From: Siphonodentalium dalli
Taxonomy: Eukaryota; Mollusca; Scaphopoda; Gadilida; Siphonodentaliidae
Direction: 5' to 3'
NCBI GenBank assembly: GCA_032622095.1
Contig: CP136063.1
Span: 266,285,426 to 266,349,425, forward strand
Length of the DNA stretch: 64,000 nucleotides
Shown here: positions 12,474-24,165 of the stretch, one piece after another
Layout of the letters: the number at the start of each line of letters is the position of its first letter
Position numbering within the stretch: position 1 is the first letter of the stretch
Program-made: the position numbers and the translations under genes
The notes under the pieces: generated by a model
Seen by the model: the letters and a program-made list of their open reading frames with translations, nothing else
Databases searched by the model: none
Told to the model about the DNA's origin: nothing

Positions 12474-12945
12474 ATGTATCCTTGAACAAATCTTTGCATT
12501 CTGGTAATTCCATAAGGGACCAAGTTGATACATATTCAGCATGAACCTCTGATGTCGTTTGAGATATCTGAACAAAAAACCTCGATGACGACAGCATAGC
12601 CACCGCTGTTTTGATAAGTTACATACTATCTTCCACATGAATTGGAAGACCATGCAAATACACAAGTGTGTTTGAATGACAATCAATGCTGTTACTCTTG
12701 AATTCATCAATAACATCACTATTGGAACATTTTTATACCACTATGAATATGTATTGTCTTATCCATCCACTCAATTTCTTACCTAATTATACGAGATATT
12801 TCGTATTCCTTGAATATTTCAAGTATTCCATACAATGTGTCTAATGATACATTGTCCACATCCACTGCTGTTTCGTGATAAATAATCAATTTGTACCCAA
12901 TGACCTTTGCACGGACAACATTTATCCATTTAGGCTTTACGAAAC
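12474..12945 (-). pseudogene. Two exon-like segments joined by a possible 64-bp intron
   Basis: On the minus strand an open frame from about 12945 (FVKPKWINVVRAKVIGYK, then YHETAVDVDNVSLDTL) ends at a donor-like AG|GTAAGAA (GT at 12782-12781). A following acceptor-like AATAG (AG at 12720-12719) restarts the frame in the correct phase to give a serine codon across the junction, continuing DVIDEFKSNSIDCHSN. This frame meets TAA shortly after HVEDSM, then stays open again to about 12474. Coding character is good but the short intron, weak pyrimidine tract and internal stop point to a decayed or partial gene. Product unknown; a SEA-like fold was considered on weak grounds. Confidence 0.35.
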
Positions 12946-13202
12946 TAGTAATCGGTACTTACAATTTACTTATATTTTACATCCGACAATGCCATCGGAC
13001 TGGACATCCACTTAACTGATAGCTATGTTAAGTTACCGTTTGTTGAACTTATTATCTGAACAATTCCTAATGGAACATTACTCATCAATGAGTGTTCACC
13101 GCACAGATAGTATTAAGTCAATATACCCATAGTTTTTAAAGAACAATGTTGTTCTGCCATGAACGTGATGCGCTCTCTAGTTACTTGAAGAGGCATAAGC
13201 GG

Positions 13203-13410
13203 TCAAATTGACCTAAGATCTTTTTCCTCACGATATTCAGTCAAACTAGATATCACTGGAGTGCAATCTTGACTGAGTCGGGACAGTTCTGCAGAACGCA
13301 GAACACAATTCAACACAGTATCAGCCAGTGGTATCAAATTGGTCACAGCGTCTGAAACAAATTGGAGATTCAAGTTTAAGTTTTGCATCAACCCAGGCAA
13401 AATTGCATCA
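13203..13410 (-). pseudogene. Helical exon-like segment of the same minus-strand gene relic
   Basis: An open minus-strand frame (start region DAILPGLMQNLNLNLQF; end TEYREEKDLR) with two cysteines and alternating hydrophobic residues predicting helices. It closes near a donor-like TTAG|GTCAAT. It sits between the two cysteine-rich modules and in the same orientation, so it probably belongs to the same gene. Function is not recognised. Confidence 0.35.
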
Positions 13411-13486
13411 TTTTTTCAACAAAGAATTTCAGTTATCTGATGAAAAAAAATCTAAAATTTCACATATCCTAATAATGTGACACTCT

Positions 13487-13855
13487 TAACAAATATACCA
13501 CTCTGGATATAAACTAATTTTAGGGTTTCTACACCATTTCACAAAAAGGGTCATTATTCAAGCAGCATATAGCAGCACTAACACCGCAAATACTCCTACA
13601 AGATTGATGATTGCAACATGTCGCATTTAGAACATATGTGCCTCTCATTCCTTATGAGTTCAAAACAAAATGACAGTGAGTTCACTTGTTTCTATACAAG
13701 CAAGAGTAATGCCTTCCTTAAAATTAGAAATGGCAGTCAGATATTCCACCAGAATACGGAAAAGCTGTGGCATAGGAATGTCCACCAAGCGATAGAGATT
13801 CTCAGATTCACCCAAGTCTTCCGCCGTCATTTGCCACAGAATGCATCATAATTCA
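13487..13855 (-). pseudogene. Cysteine-rich exon-like module, copy 2 with upstream coding-like part
   Basis: A diverged duplicate of 12008-12300 (shared anchors: caccatttcacaaaaaggg region and the ttcacttgttt region). Upstream of the shared part, minus-strand 13850 to about 13680 is a clean frame (WQMTAEDLGESENLYRLVD, then PQLFRILVEYLTAISNF and TSEL) with convincing protein character. The cysteine-rich half is degraded by stops and frameshifts. The duplication suggests the parent gene had repeated modules. Unrecognised protein. Confidence 0.4.
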
Positions 13856-13860
13856 CAACT

Positions 13861-14920
13861 AAGAGATAGAGTTATCCCCCTTCCATTAAGAATATTATAT
13901 TAGCAGTACAGACCAGATCGAAATTAAGCACATAACATATGTCGGTACCTTGAAAAAAACATGTTCAGTGTATTCGACCAGATAAGTTGACAAAACAATG
14001 TTTTGGTGCTATCTCTTTCAAGTGGTTTATAACTTGGAATCTGGTGATTTACAAATTAAGTGGGCCTGTAAATTATCCAACATAGATAACTCAATTCTTG
14101 ACAAAATGCACTGAAGAAAAGCACCTACTGTTGGAGACCATTTCAGATATTATTATAGTATGTAAGGAAATACATTCAGTGTTTGTATACGCCCGTTTTG
14201 ATATAAACGGAACGTAGTGTTATTGGTCCTTCCGTTCGCTTTTTTTTTTCATTTCCGTATGATAACTTTATTTAAGTCTGAATAGAATGACATTTTGGTA
14301 GGTGAATTTTCTAGCCCAAAATACAGGTCGAATTCTGGTTCCGCCCGACAATTTTCACCAGAGTTATGGCCCTTTGTTGAATTTACCACGGGCGTATTTT
14401 GCCACGCTCTTGTTTCTCTCGTAAATCCTTGTTTTCGTTCTAATATGGGGTGTCAAAAATGGCTGGAACAAATTTTGGTCAATGAATGGATGGGGTCCCA
14501 AAAATGGTCAAGGTATTACGTGAGGAATCAACCTGCGGCTAGGCTTAGTTCATGATCCTATTTGGTCCTACATCTCTTCAAGACGGGTGACTGAGTTGAC
14601 CCGGCTCAATCAATTGGCCAGTCACGCCTCTCTACAGTTTATCAGATTCCATTTCTGTCATATCTTGTATTTTGTTGTGTCTAGTTGTGTGTTATTCATG
14701 TAGTTGTTTCGTTCGTGTCTTGAATTTCGTCTTTATGACTGTTAAATGTCCAAGCCTGTCACTGTGGGGAGGTACTGGGAGGCTGCTATAAGCACCGCTT
14801 CAGCTGTGTGTCAGTCTCCGGCCCGACCTTAATTCGAAGTGTAGTCCAATGCGGCTGCTGGGCTAGTTGTCTATTATTTCTGTTCATTTGACAAAACAAA
14901 CACAAACTCGCTGAGGTCTG
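13861..14920. other. Unassigned non-coding stretch
   Basis: No family recognised. The 260-bp plus-strand open frame at 14295-14555 has no recognisable domain and no supporting context. 14760-14920 may be 5' leader of the adjoining LINE relic. Confidence 0.4.
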
Positions 14921-16100
14921 TTCTCAGAAATTGGTTCTTGGTTTTGATCCGAATGCCAAGAGACATTCTGTATTTGTCATTGATAAAAAGCTACAAAACA
15001 CAGCCGGAAAATTAAAATATATCAAACCAATCAGGTCGGAGCCACTAGATGGCTCTCTTCTGATTAAATGTTCAAGAAAAATTCAACCTGACGCTCTTAT
15101 GCAATTAACATCGATTACACACCGGTGTTTATTACTACTCACAAGACATTGAACAGTAATAGAGCTGTGTTGAGAACTCGCAATGTAGCTGATTCTTGAG
15201 ATATTGGCTGAGTTGGCACCAGTTATAGAAGTCCGTAGATTTTCAAAGACAGTTGATGGACACAAAGTTCCTTTGAATTGTTATCTTCTGAGATTTCTAT
15301 CGGTGCGAACATCCACCTGCATTGAAGGTTACATGAAGGAGATTTGTGTACTTATTTTCCAAATCCATCACGATGTTTTAACTGCCAGGGATATGGGCAT
15401 GGTCACGGAACATTGTAAAAGCAAAGAAACCATATGTGATCCGCCATATCAAATCCCTGTGCCAATGCATTCTCTTATATATGCGAGTCGACCATAGGTC
15501 GCCTCGTATATATAAGAGAATGCATTGGCCTAACAATTTTTTACAATTGTAATAATTTGTTCTTGTATTCTTTAACAATTTTATAATTTTACCCATACAG
15601 AGCCCCAGACAAACATGAGCAGACGACACTCTTCTATATGATTCTATATATGTGTGGGGCTCCCTTCAGGGTAATGGATGTTTTTTATTTTATGTCCTAA
15701 AAATTGTAAGAAACATTTATTTTAAAAAAATGATAAAAAATTGTTAGGCCAATGCATTCTCTTATATATGCGAGGCGACCTATGGTCGACTCGCATATAT
15801 AAGAGAATGCATTGGCACAGGGTAAAAAAATCCCGATTTACGACTGGATTTTATATGGCGGGTCGCATATGCACGCTGTTCTGGCTCTGGGCATGGCCAT
15901 AAGGGTTGCACAAAACCAAACAAATGTTCTAACTGTCAATGTTCACATGCTGCAATGTGGTTCATTCATGTCCCATATGTGTAAGGCTGAGCAACATCTA
16001 TCCTATTTCGATGAAAAGAAAATAGTTGGTGTTCGACCAGATATTCAATCAATCACATACTCTGCTCTGATAGCACTCCCAGGTTTTCCTTCGCACTAAG
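14921..16100 (+). pseudogene. LINE ORF1 (Jockey-like gag with zinc knuckles), broken and split by a MITE
   Basis: This resembles the nucleic-acid-binding ORF1 protein of Jockey-like non-LTR retrotransposons. The first segment reads DKKLQNTAGKLKYIKPIRS and LLIKCS; after frame changes it reads LAELAPVIEVRRFSKTVDG, then FPNPSRCFNCQGYGHGHGT, the first zinc knuckle, near 15357-15413. The frame then runs into a 439-bp hairpin MITE at 15432-15870. On the far side the protein resumes with a second and third knuckle (GSGHGHKGCTKPNKCSNC, near 15880-15930). Multiple frameshifts and stops show it is dead. No matching ORF2 follows directly. The region to 16720 may contain further decayed LINE sequence. 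Confidence 0.75.
15432..15870. mobile_element. Paired-hairpin MITE, copy A (atatgtgacccgcc ends)
   Basis: Terminal inverted repeats begin atatgtgatccgccatat and end in the complement. Inside each end is a 67-bp near-perfect hairpin (15462-15528 and 15749-15815); the right hairpin is the reverse complement of the left. Each hairpin has a 26-bp stem starting ccaatgcattctcttatat, one mismatch, then cgacc-ata-ggtcg. The core contains agagccccagacaaac and a complementary tggggctc. It is inserted in LINE ORF1. No transposase is encoded. Confidence 0.88.
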
Positions 16101-17286
16101 TCGGAACTCTCAGACATGATAATATTTATTCAACACAAGTATAAACAAGTCAACAGGCAGTCACGGAGCAATATATAATACATATTTTCACTATGCGGGC
16201 ATGGTAGTCCGACAGGTCTCTTCCAAAATATATATATATCATGTATACAGCCAACGCCCGTCCTCAACCCTGTGTCCATTTCCGATTGGACCACGTAGGC
16301 AGTATGTCCAAAACACGTTTAATTTACCTATATTCTGTGTAGATGCAACGGCCCGTAGAAATTATCTAAAATCTTTTTACCCAGGTCGCTGTCCCACGGA
16401 TATACATGTATAAATGATCAGCGAGGGTGATGACCTCTAATATATTTTAACCATACTCACGCAGCGTCTAACGGTAGCACTCAGATAACAGACCAACATC
16501 ATTCGTATATCGCAAGCAACACAATTTGACCGAAACGATATCACTCCGGTTCCCGAACCTGCGGCACATGCCATGGAAACATCTGCGACAGTTCCAAAAC
16601 AATTCCACTCACATTGAGCCAATTACTACAACACATTCATGTTGCTTCAAAACAAAAATCTCCAAAAATCTTTCAACAAACCATAGTTTGCCCAGGTGCT
16701 TGATGAGAAACGATTAACTCTAAGACACCAAACAGTATTTGTGGATTGAAGCTGTCGGTTGTGTGAAAGATGACATCCATTCTCACCCACCCGACTGCCA
16801 GCTTGACGCATTGGTAAAGATTCATGCGCGATTCATCAAATATAAACACCTTGTCAATGCAAATCTGATGTTAGAAACTACTTTTTATATTTCGGTGTGC
16901 ATGCAGCCTTGGTAATTTAATGTTATGTTTTTGCTATTAATTACGTATTCTTGTACTACTTTAATACGTTTTATATTATACTTGAATTTATATTCCTGAG
17001 AAACTTTTCCTCTTGGGTGCTTTTATTTGTACATATCTCATTGTATTAATATAATACACTGTCTGTTTCATATATACAATTGTTTTGCTACGATCATTTT
17101 GATACATGATTCTGTTCTTGGTCGTGATATGGCCTAGCGGCTAAAACTACCTCAAACCCTCAATCAATCAATCCAGCTGTTTCGTCTACCATATCAGGGA
17201 ATTAAGGACGGTTCGCTCTGTTCTGTTCCATGCCGAGCAAACGGCTGTTTTTTTATTTGGGACCCAAATATCGTGCTGACAGTTGT
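16101..17286. other. Mostly unassigned; one open frame without a start
   Basis: 16733-16915 is open on the plus strand between stops and includes DDIHSHPPDCQLDALVKI, which has protein character but no methionine start; it may be an exon or LINE fragment. Around 17125 tggcctagcggctaa resembles a pol III A box without a convincing B box. Nothing else is supported. Confidence 0.3.
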
Positions 17287-17450
17287 ATAAGGATTAACTG
17301 TCATGTGGACTGTTTTTTATGGAGATGTAACCGTGAGGTAAGTGGACATAACTTGTGTAAACACCGAAGGGTTTTACATACAAGTTATGACCACTTACCT
17401 CACGGTTACATCTCCATAAAAATAGTCCACATGACAGTTAATCCTTATAT
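17287..17450. mobile_element. Foldback (hairpin) element
   Basis: A 164-bp near-perfect palindrome: tataaggattaactgtcatg at the left is matched by its complement at the right, arms about 70 bp, short loop near 17360-17382. It encodes nothing. Terminal TA on both sides would suit a TA target duplication. 17451-18360 shows nothing recognisable. Confidence 0.85.
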
Positions 17451-18366
17451 TTATATACATTTAGTGAAAAAGCCACTTTTGTAAATGTATTTAAATCGAA
17501 AAGTGTATCGTGACAAAACAGCCCAAAATACCCAATAGCACCCTTGGCAAAAGTTAATAGGAACAATTTCTCTTCATATTGAAACCCGATGATGTATGAT
17601 GTATTGAGTCCAAATGCGCCCAAAACATTACGCGTTCGTCTTTCCAAACCCAATGACGTATCGATGGTGTTGTGAGCTTGGTGTTATGAGCCATTGCGCA
17701 TTCACCGAGAAATAACTGCAACTAGCCACGTGGGCGCCGACCAATCAGAATGCTGGATTTAGTGATGACAACACTTAGTGTGTACATATATTGCTTATAA
17801 CTTCAATGAGTCTTTCTGTGACATATACAGCTCACTGAAAAGTAGCGTACGTATTTATCGACCTATATCAGGAAACATTCAAAAGTGAATATTATTAGGT
17901 GCAGTTTTATATCCCGCATACTAGAAAAAGATCCACAAAAGAAATAAATCAACATTGAGAGTGACACGCTCGGTGTATGTGGGGTCGCTTTCACGTTTAT
18001 TAATAATCGGACTTATACAGCGGAATACATTTCAATTGCACTATAGCCGTGGGATTTCACCCCTTCGAAGATCAAATGAGGTAGTGTGGGCTTGAAAAGT
18101 CATGGATGTGCTAGACATGTATCTGTATTGAGCAAACATTCCCTCTCAATCACTTTGATGATGATCATAGTTCATGCTATCAATCATTGATTTAAAAAAA
18201 AGACTACTATAATCATGCGACTATAGAGAAATTGAACAAATTTGCATTAAATCCATTCTCACTCAATCAGAATCATCCTACCGCTCAAGATAACATGACA
18301 TCTTAACATGAACAAAAATCACATTGAGGATATTTTCATGGAAATAACTGATTCATTCGAGAAAAA

Positions 18367-18800
18367 TTATATTTGATGCGATCTATCGTAGGCCTGATGC
18401 AAATTAAGTGATGTTGTGGAATCGTTTGAAGAAGTTCTTACAGTTAAACATAAGAAGAAAACGAAGTGTTATATCATGGGAGATTGAACATCAATCTGGG
18501 TACTAAACAAGCTTTTGTCTATATATTTTAATAACTTAATGCAGTCATATTATTCCTATCCTTTCATATCTAAGCCACAATGAATAACTGACTTCACAGC
18601 ATCTCTGATTGATAGTATTTTCACTAATGATCTCGGCTTAGAAAATCTCAAATCTGGAATATTTGTTGAAAGTATATCTGATCATTTGCCTGTGTATGTA
18701 ATGCAATACTGTAGTTCAAACTCCAATATGGCTCACAATAAATCTAAAGGGAAAATAGCCTATAGAGACCCATGGCTAATAGAAGGGGTATTAATCAGTC
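18367..18800 (+). pseudogene. CR1-like LINE relic, endonuclease part
   Basis: Plus-strand segments match the apurinic-type endonuclease of CR1/Jockey LINEs: AIYRRPDAN, CYIMGD (catalytic GDFN region, decayed), ITDFTASLIDSIFTND, then SISDHLPVYV, the SDH motif. The frame continues to YRDPWLIEGVLIS, corresponding to the KPWITKGMMIS motif of the intact LINE at 51.6-54.8 kb. Stops and frameshifts are frequent. The LINE continues far downstream after the satellite and foldback insertions (25280 onward). Confidence 0.75.
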
Positions 18801-21800
18801 GGTAAACCCATGGCTAACAGAATGGATATTAATCGTTCGCTAATCCCACGGCTAATAGAAGGGGTATTAATCGGTCGCAAAACCCATGGCTAATAGAAGG
18901 GGTATTAATCGGTCGGTAAACCCACGGCTAACAGAAGGGGTATTAATCGGTCGGTAAACCCATGGTTAATAGAAGGGATATTAATCGGTTGGTAAACCCA
19001 CGGCTAATAGGGCTAATAGAAGGGGTAGTAATCGGTCGGTAAACCCACGGCTAACAGAAGGGATATTAATCGGTCGGTAAACCCATGGCTAATAGAAGGG
19101 GTATTAATCGGTCGGTAAACCCATGGCTAATAGAAGAGGTATTAATCGGTCGGTAAACCCACGGCTAACAGAAGGGGTATTAATCGGTCGGTAAACCCAT
19201 GGCTAACAGAAGGGGTATTAATCGGTCGGTAAACCCATGGCTAATAGAAGGGATATTAATCGGTCGGTAAACCCACGGCTAATAGATGGGGTATTAATCG
19301 GTCGGTAAACCCATGGCTAATAGAAGGGGTATTATTCGGTCGGTAAACCCATGGCTAATAGAAGGGGTATTAATCGGTCGGTAAACCCATGGCTAACAGA
19401 AGGGATATTAATCGGTCGGTAAACCCATGGCTAATAGAAGGAATATTAATCGGTCGGTAAACCCATGGCTAATAGATAGAATATTAATCGGTCGGTAAAC
19501 ACATGGCTAATAGAAGGGATATTAATCGGTCGGTAAACACATGGCTAATAGAAGGAATATTAATCGGTCGGTAAACCCATGGCTAATAGAAGGTATATTA
19601 ATCGGTCGGTAAGCCCATGGCTAATAGAAGGGGTATTAATCGGTCGGTAAACCCATGGCTAATAGAAGAGATATTAATCGGTCGGTAAACCCATGGCTAA
19701 TAGAAGGTATATTAATCGGTCGGTAAACCCACGGCTAATAGAAGGGATATTAATCGGTCGGTAAACCCATGGCTAATAGAAGGTATATTAATCGGTCGGT
19801 AAGCCCATGGCTAATAGAAGGGGTATTAATCGGTCGGTAAACCCATGGCTAATAGAAGAGATATTAATCGGTCGGTAAACCCATGGCTAATAGAAGGTAT
19901 ATTAATCGGTCGGTAAACCCACGGCTAATAGAAGGGATATTAATCGGTCGGTAAACCCATGGCTAATAGAAGGTATATTAATCGGTCGGTAAACTCATGG
20001 CTAACAGAAGGGGTATTAATCGGTCGGTAAACCCATGGCTAATAGAAGGGGTATTAATCGGTCGGTAAACCCATGGTTAATAGAAGGGGTATTAATCGGT
20101 CGGTAAACCCACGGCTAATAGAAGGGGTATTAATCGGTCGGTAAACCCATGGCTAATAGAAGGGGTATTAATCGGTCGGTAAACCCATGGTTAATAGAAG
20201 AGATATTAATCGGTCGGTAAACCCATGGCTAATAGAAGGGGTATTAATCGGTCGGTAAACCCACGGCTAACAGAAGGGGTATTAATCGGTCGGTAAACCC
20301 ATGGCTAACAGAAGGGGTATTAATCGGTCGGTAAACCCATGACTAACAGAAGGGGTATGAATCGGTCGGTAAAACCACGGCTAACAGAAGGGGTATTAAT
20401 CGGTCGGTAAACCCATGGGTAACAGAAGGGGTATTAATCGGTCGGTAAACCCATGGCTAATAGAAGGTATATTAATCGGTCGGTAAACTCATGGCTAACA
20501 GAAGGGGTATTAATCGGTCGGTAAACCCATGGCTAATAGAAGGGGTATTAATCGGTCGGTAAACCCATGGTTAATAGAAGGGATATTAATCGGTCGGTAA
20601 ACCCATGGTTAATAGAAGGGATATTAATCGGTCGGTAAACCCATGGTTAATAGAAGGGATATTAATCGGTCGGTAAACCCACGGCTAACAGAATGGGTAT
20701 TAATCGGTCGGTAAACCCATGGTTAATAGAAGGGATATTAATCGGTCGGTAAACCCATGGTTAATAGAAGGGATATTAATCGGTCGGTAAACCCATGGTT
20801 AATAGAAGGGGTATTAATCGGTCGGTAAACCCACGGCTAACAGAAGGGGTATTAATCGGTCGGTAAACTCATGGCTAACAGAAGGGATATTAATCGGTCG
20901 GTAAACACATGGCTAACAGAAGGGATATTAATCGGTCGGTAAACCCATGGCTAATAGAAGGGGTATTAATCGGTCGGTAAACCCATGGCTAATAGAAGGG
21001 GTATTAATCGGTCGGTAAACCCATGGTTAATAGAAGGGATATTAATCGGTCGGTCAACCCATGGCTAATAGAAGGGGTATTAATCGGTCGGTAAACCCAT
21101 GGTTAATAGAAGGGGTATTAATCGGTCGGTAAACCCATGGCTAATAGAAGGGGTATTAATCGGTCGGTAAACCCATGGTTAATAGAAGGGATATTAATCG
21201 GTCGGTAAACCCATGGCTAACAGAAGGGATATTAATCGGTCGGTAAACCCATGGCTAATAGAAGGGGTATTAATCGGTCGGTAAACCCATGGTTAATAGA
21301 AGGGATATTAATCGGTCGGTAAACCCATGGCTAACAGAAGGGATATTAATCGGTCGGTAAACCCATGGCTAACAGAAGGGATATTAATCGGTCGGTAAAC
21401 CCACGGCTAATAGAAGGGATATTAATCGGTCGGTAAACCCATGGCTAATAGAAGGGGTATTAATCGGTCGGTAAACTCATGGCTAACAGAAGGGATATTA
21501 ATCGGTCGGTAAACCCATGGCTAATAGAAGGGGTATTAATCGGTCGGTAAACCCATGGCTAATAGAAGGTATATTAATCGGTCGGTAAACTCATGGCTAA
21601 CAGAAGGGGTATTAATCGGTCGGTAAACCCATGGCTAATAGAAGGGGTATTAATCGGTCGGTAAACCCATGGTTAATAGAAGGGGTATTAATCGGTCGGT
21701 AAACCCACGGCTAATAGAAGGGGTATTAATCGGTCGGTAAACCCATGGCTAATAGAAGGGGTATTAATCGGTCGGTAAACCCATGGTTAATAGAAGAGAT

Positions 21801-24158
21801 ATTAATCGGTCGGTAAACCCATGGCTAATAGAAGGGATATTAATCGGTCGGTAAACCCACGGCTAACAGAAGGGGTATTAATCGGTCGGTAAACCCATGG
21901 CTAACAGAAGGGGTATTAATCGGTCGGTAAACCCATGACTAACAGAAGGGGTATGAATCGGTCGGTAAAACCACGGCTAACAGAAGGGGTATTAATCGGT
22001 CGGTAAACCCATGGGTAACAGAAGGGGTATTAATCGGTCGGTAAACCCATGGCTAATAGAAGGTATATTAATCGGTCGGTAAACTCATGGCTAACAGAAG
22101 GGGTATTAATCGGTCGGTAAACCCATGGCTAATAGAAGGGGTATTAATCGGTCGGTAAACCCAAGGTTAATAGAAGGGATATTAATCGGTCGGTAAACCC
22201 ATGGTTAATAGAAGGGATATTAATCGGTCGGTAAACCCATGGTTAATAGAAGGGATATTAATCGGTCGGTAAACCCACGGCTAACAGAATGGGTATTAAT
22301 CGGTCGGTAAACCCATGGTTAATAGAAGGGATATTAATCGGTCGGTAAACCCATGGTTAATAGAAGGGATATTAATCGGTCGGTAAACCCATGGTTAATA
22401 GAAGGGGTATTAATCGGTCGGTAAACCCATGGCTAATAGAAGGTATATTAATCGGTCGGTAAACTCATGGCTAACAGAAGGGGTATTAATCGGTCGGTAA
22501 ACCCATGGCTAATAGAAGGGGTATTAATCGGTCGGTAAACCCAAGGTTAATAGAAGGGATATTAATCGGTCGGTAAACCCATGGTTAATAGAAGGGATAT
22601 TAATCGGTCGGTAAACCCATGGTTAATAGAAGGGATATTAATCGGTCGGTAAACCCACGGCTAACAGAATGGGTATTAATCGGTCGGTAAACCCATGGTT
22701 AATAGAAGGGATATTAATCGGTCGGTAAACCCATGGTTAATAGAAGGGATATTAATCGGTCGGTAAACCCATGGTTAATAGAAGGGGTATTAATCGGTCG
22801 GTAAACCCACGGCTAACAGAAGGGGTATTAATCGGTCGGTAAACTCATGGCTAACAGAAGGGATATTAATCGGTCGGTAAACACATGGCTAACAGAAGGG
22901 ATATTAATCGGTCGGTAAACCCATGGCTAATAGAAGGGGTATTAATCGGTCGGTAAACCCATGGCTAATAGAAGGGGTATTAATCGGTCGGTAAACCCAT
23001 GGTTAATAGAAGGGATATTAATCGGTCGGTAAACCCATGGCTAATAGAAGGGGTATTAATCGGTCGGTAAACCCATGGTTAATAGAAGGGGTATTAATCG
23101 GTCGGTAAACCCATGGCTAATAGAAGGGGTATTAATCGGTCGGTAAACCCATGGTTAATAGAAGGGATATTAATCGGTCGGTAAACCCATGGCTAACAGA
23201 AGGGATATTAATCGGTCGGTAAACCCATGGCTAATAGAAGGGGTATTAATCGGTCGGTAAACCCATGGTTAATAGAAGGGATATTAATCGGTCGGTAAAC
23301 CCATGGCTAACAGAAGGGATATTAATCGGTCGGTAAACCCATGGCTAACAGAAGGGATATTAATCGGTCGGTAAACCCACGGCTAATAGAAGGGATATTA
23401 ATCGGTCGGTAAACCCATGGCTAATAGAAGGGGTATTAATCGGTCGGTAAACCCATGGTTAATAGAAGGGATATTAATCGGTCGGTAAACCCATGGTTAA
23501 TAGAAGGGATATTAATCGGTCGGTAAACCCATGGTTAATAGAAGGGATATTAATCGGTCGGTAAACCCATGGTTAATAGAAGGGATATTAATCGGTCGGT
23601 AAACCCATGGCTAATAGAAGGGGTATTAATCGGTCGGTAAACCCACGGCTAACAGAAGGTATATTAATCGGTCGGTAAACTCATGGCTAACAGAAGGGAT
23701 ATTAATCGGTCGGTAAACCCATGGCTAATAGAAGGGGTATTAATCGGTCGGTAAACCCATGGCTAATAGAAGGGGTATTAATCGGTCGGTAAACCCATGG
23801 CTAACAGAAGGGGTATTAATCGGTCGGTAAGCCCATGGCTAACAGAAGGGGTATTAATCGGTCGGTAAACCCATGCTAATAGAAGGGGTATTAATCGGTC
23901 GGTAAACGCATGGCTAACAGAAGGGGTATTAATCGATCGGTAAACCCATGGCTAACAGAAGGGGTATTAATCGGTCGGTAAACCCATGGCTAACAGAAGG
24001 GGTATTAATCGGTCTGTAAACCCATGCTAATAGAAGGGGTATTAATCTGTCGGTAAACGCATGGCTAACAGAAGGGGTATTAATCGATCGGTAAACCCAT
24101 GGCTAACAGAAGGTATATTAATCGGTCGGTAAACTCATGGCTAATAGAAGGGGTATTA
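18769..24158. repeat. 38-bp satellite array seeded in a LINE
   Basis: About 142 copies of a 38-bp unit with core cccatggctaatagaagg, then gtattaatcggtcggtaaa. Units are almost all exactly 38 bp and vary at a few sites (catgg/cacgg, aatag/aacag, ggtat/gatat). Higher-order offsets are visible: 190 bp (5 units, near 19591/19781), 380 bp (10 units, near 22061/22441) and 1596 bp (42 units, marker gactaac at 20341 and 21937). The first unit is in frame with, and is part of, the LINE coding sequence PWLIEGVLIS. Confidence 0.96.
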
Positions 24159-24165
24159 GCCATAT

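Noticed and set aside
17120-17180. Possible tRNA or SINE near tggcctagcggctaa
   Set aside because: Only an A-box-like word; no B box or stem pairing found.
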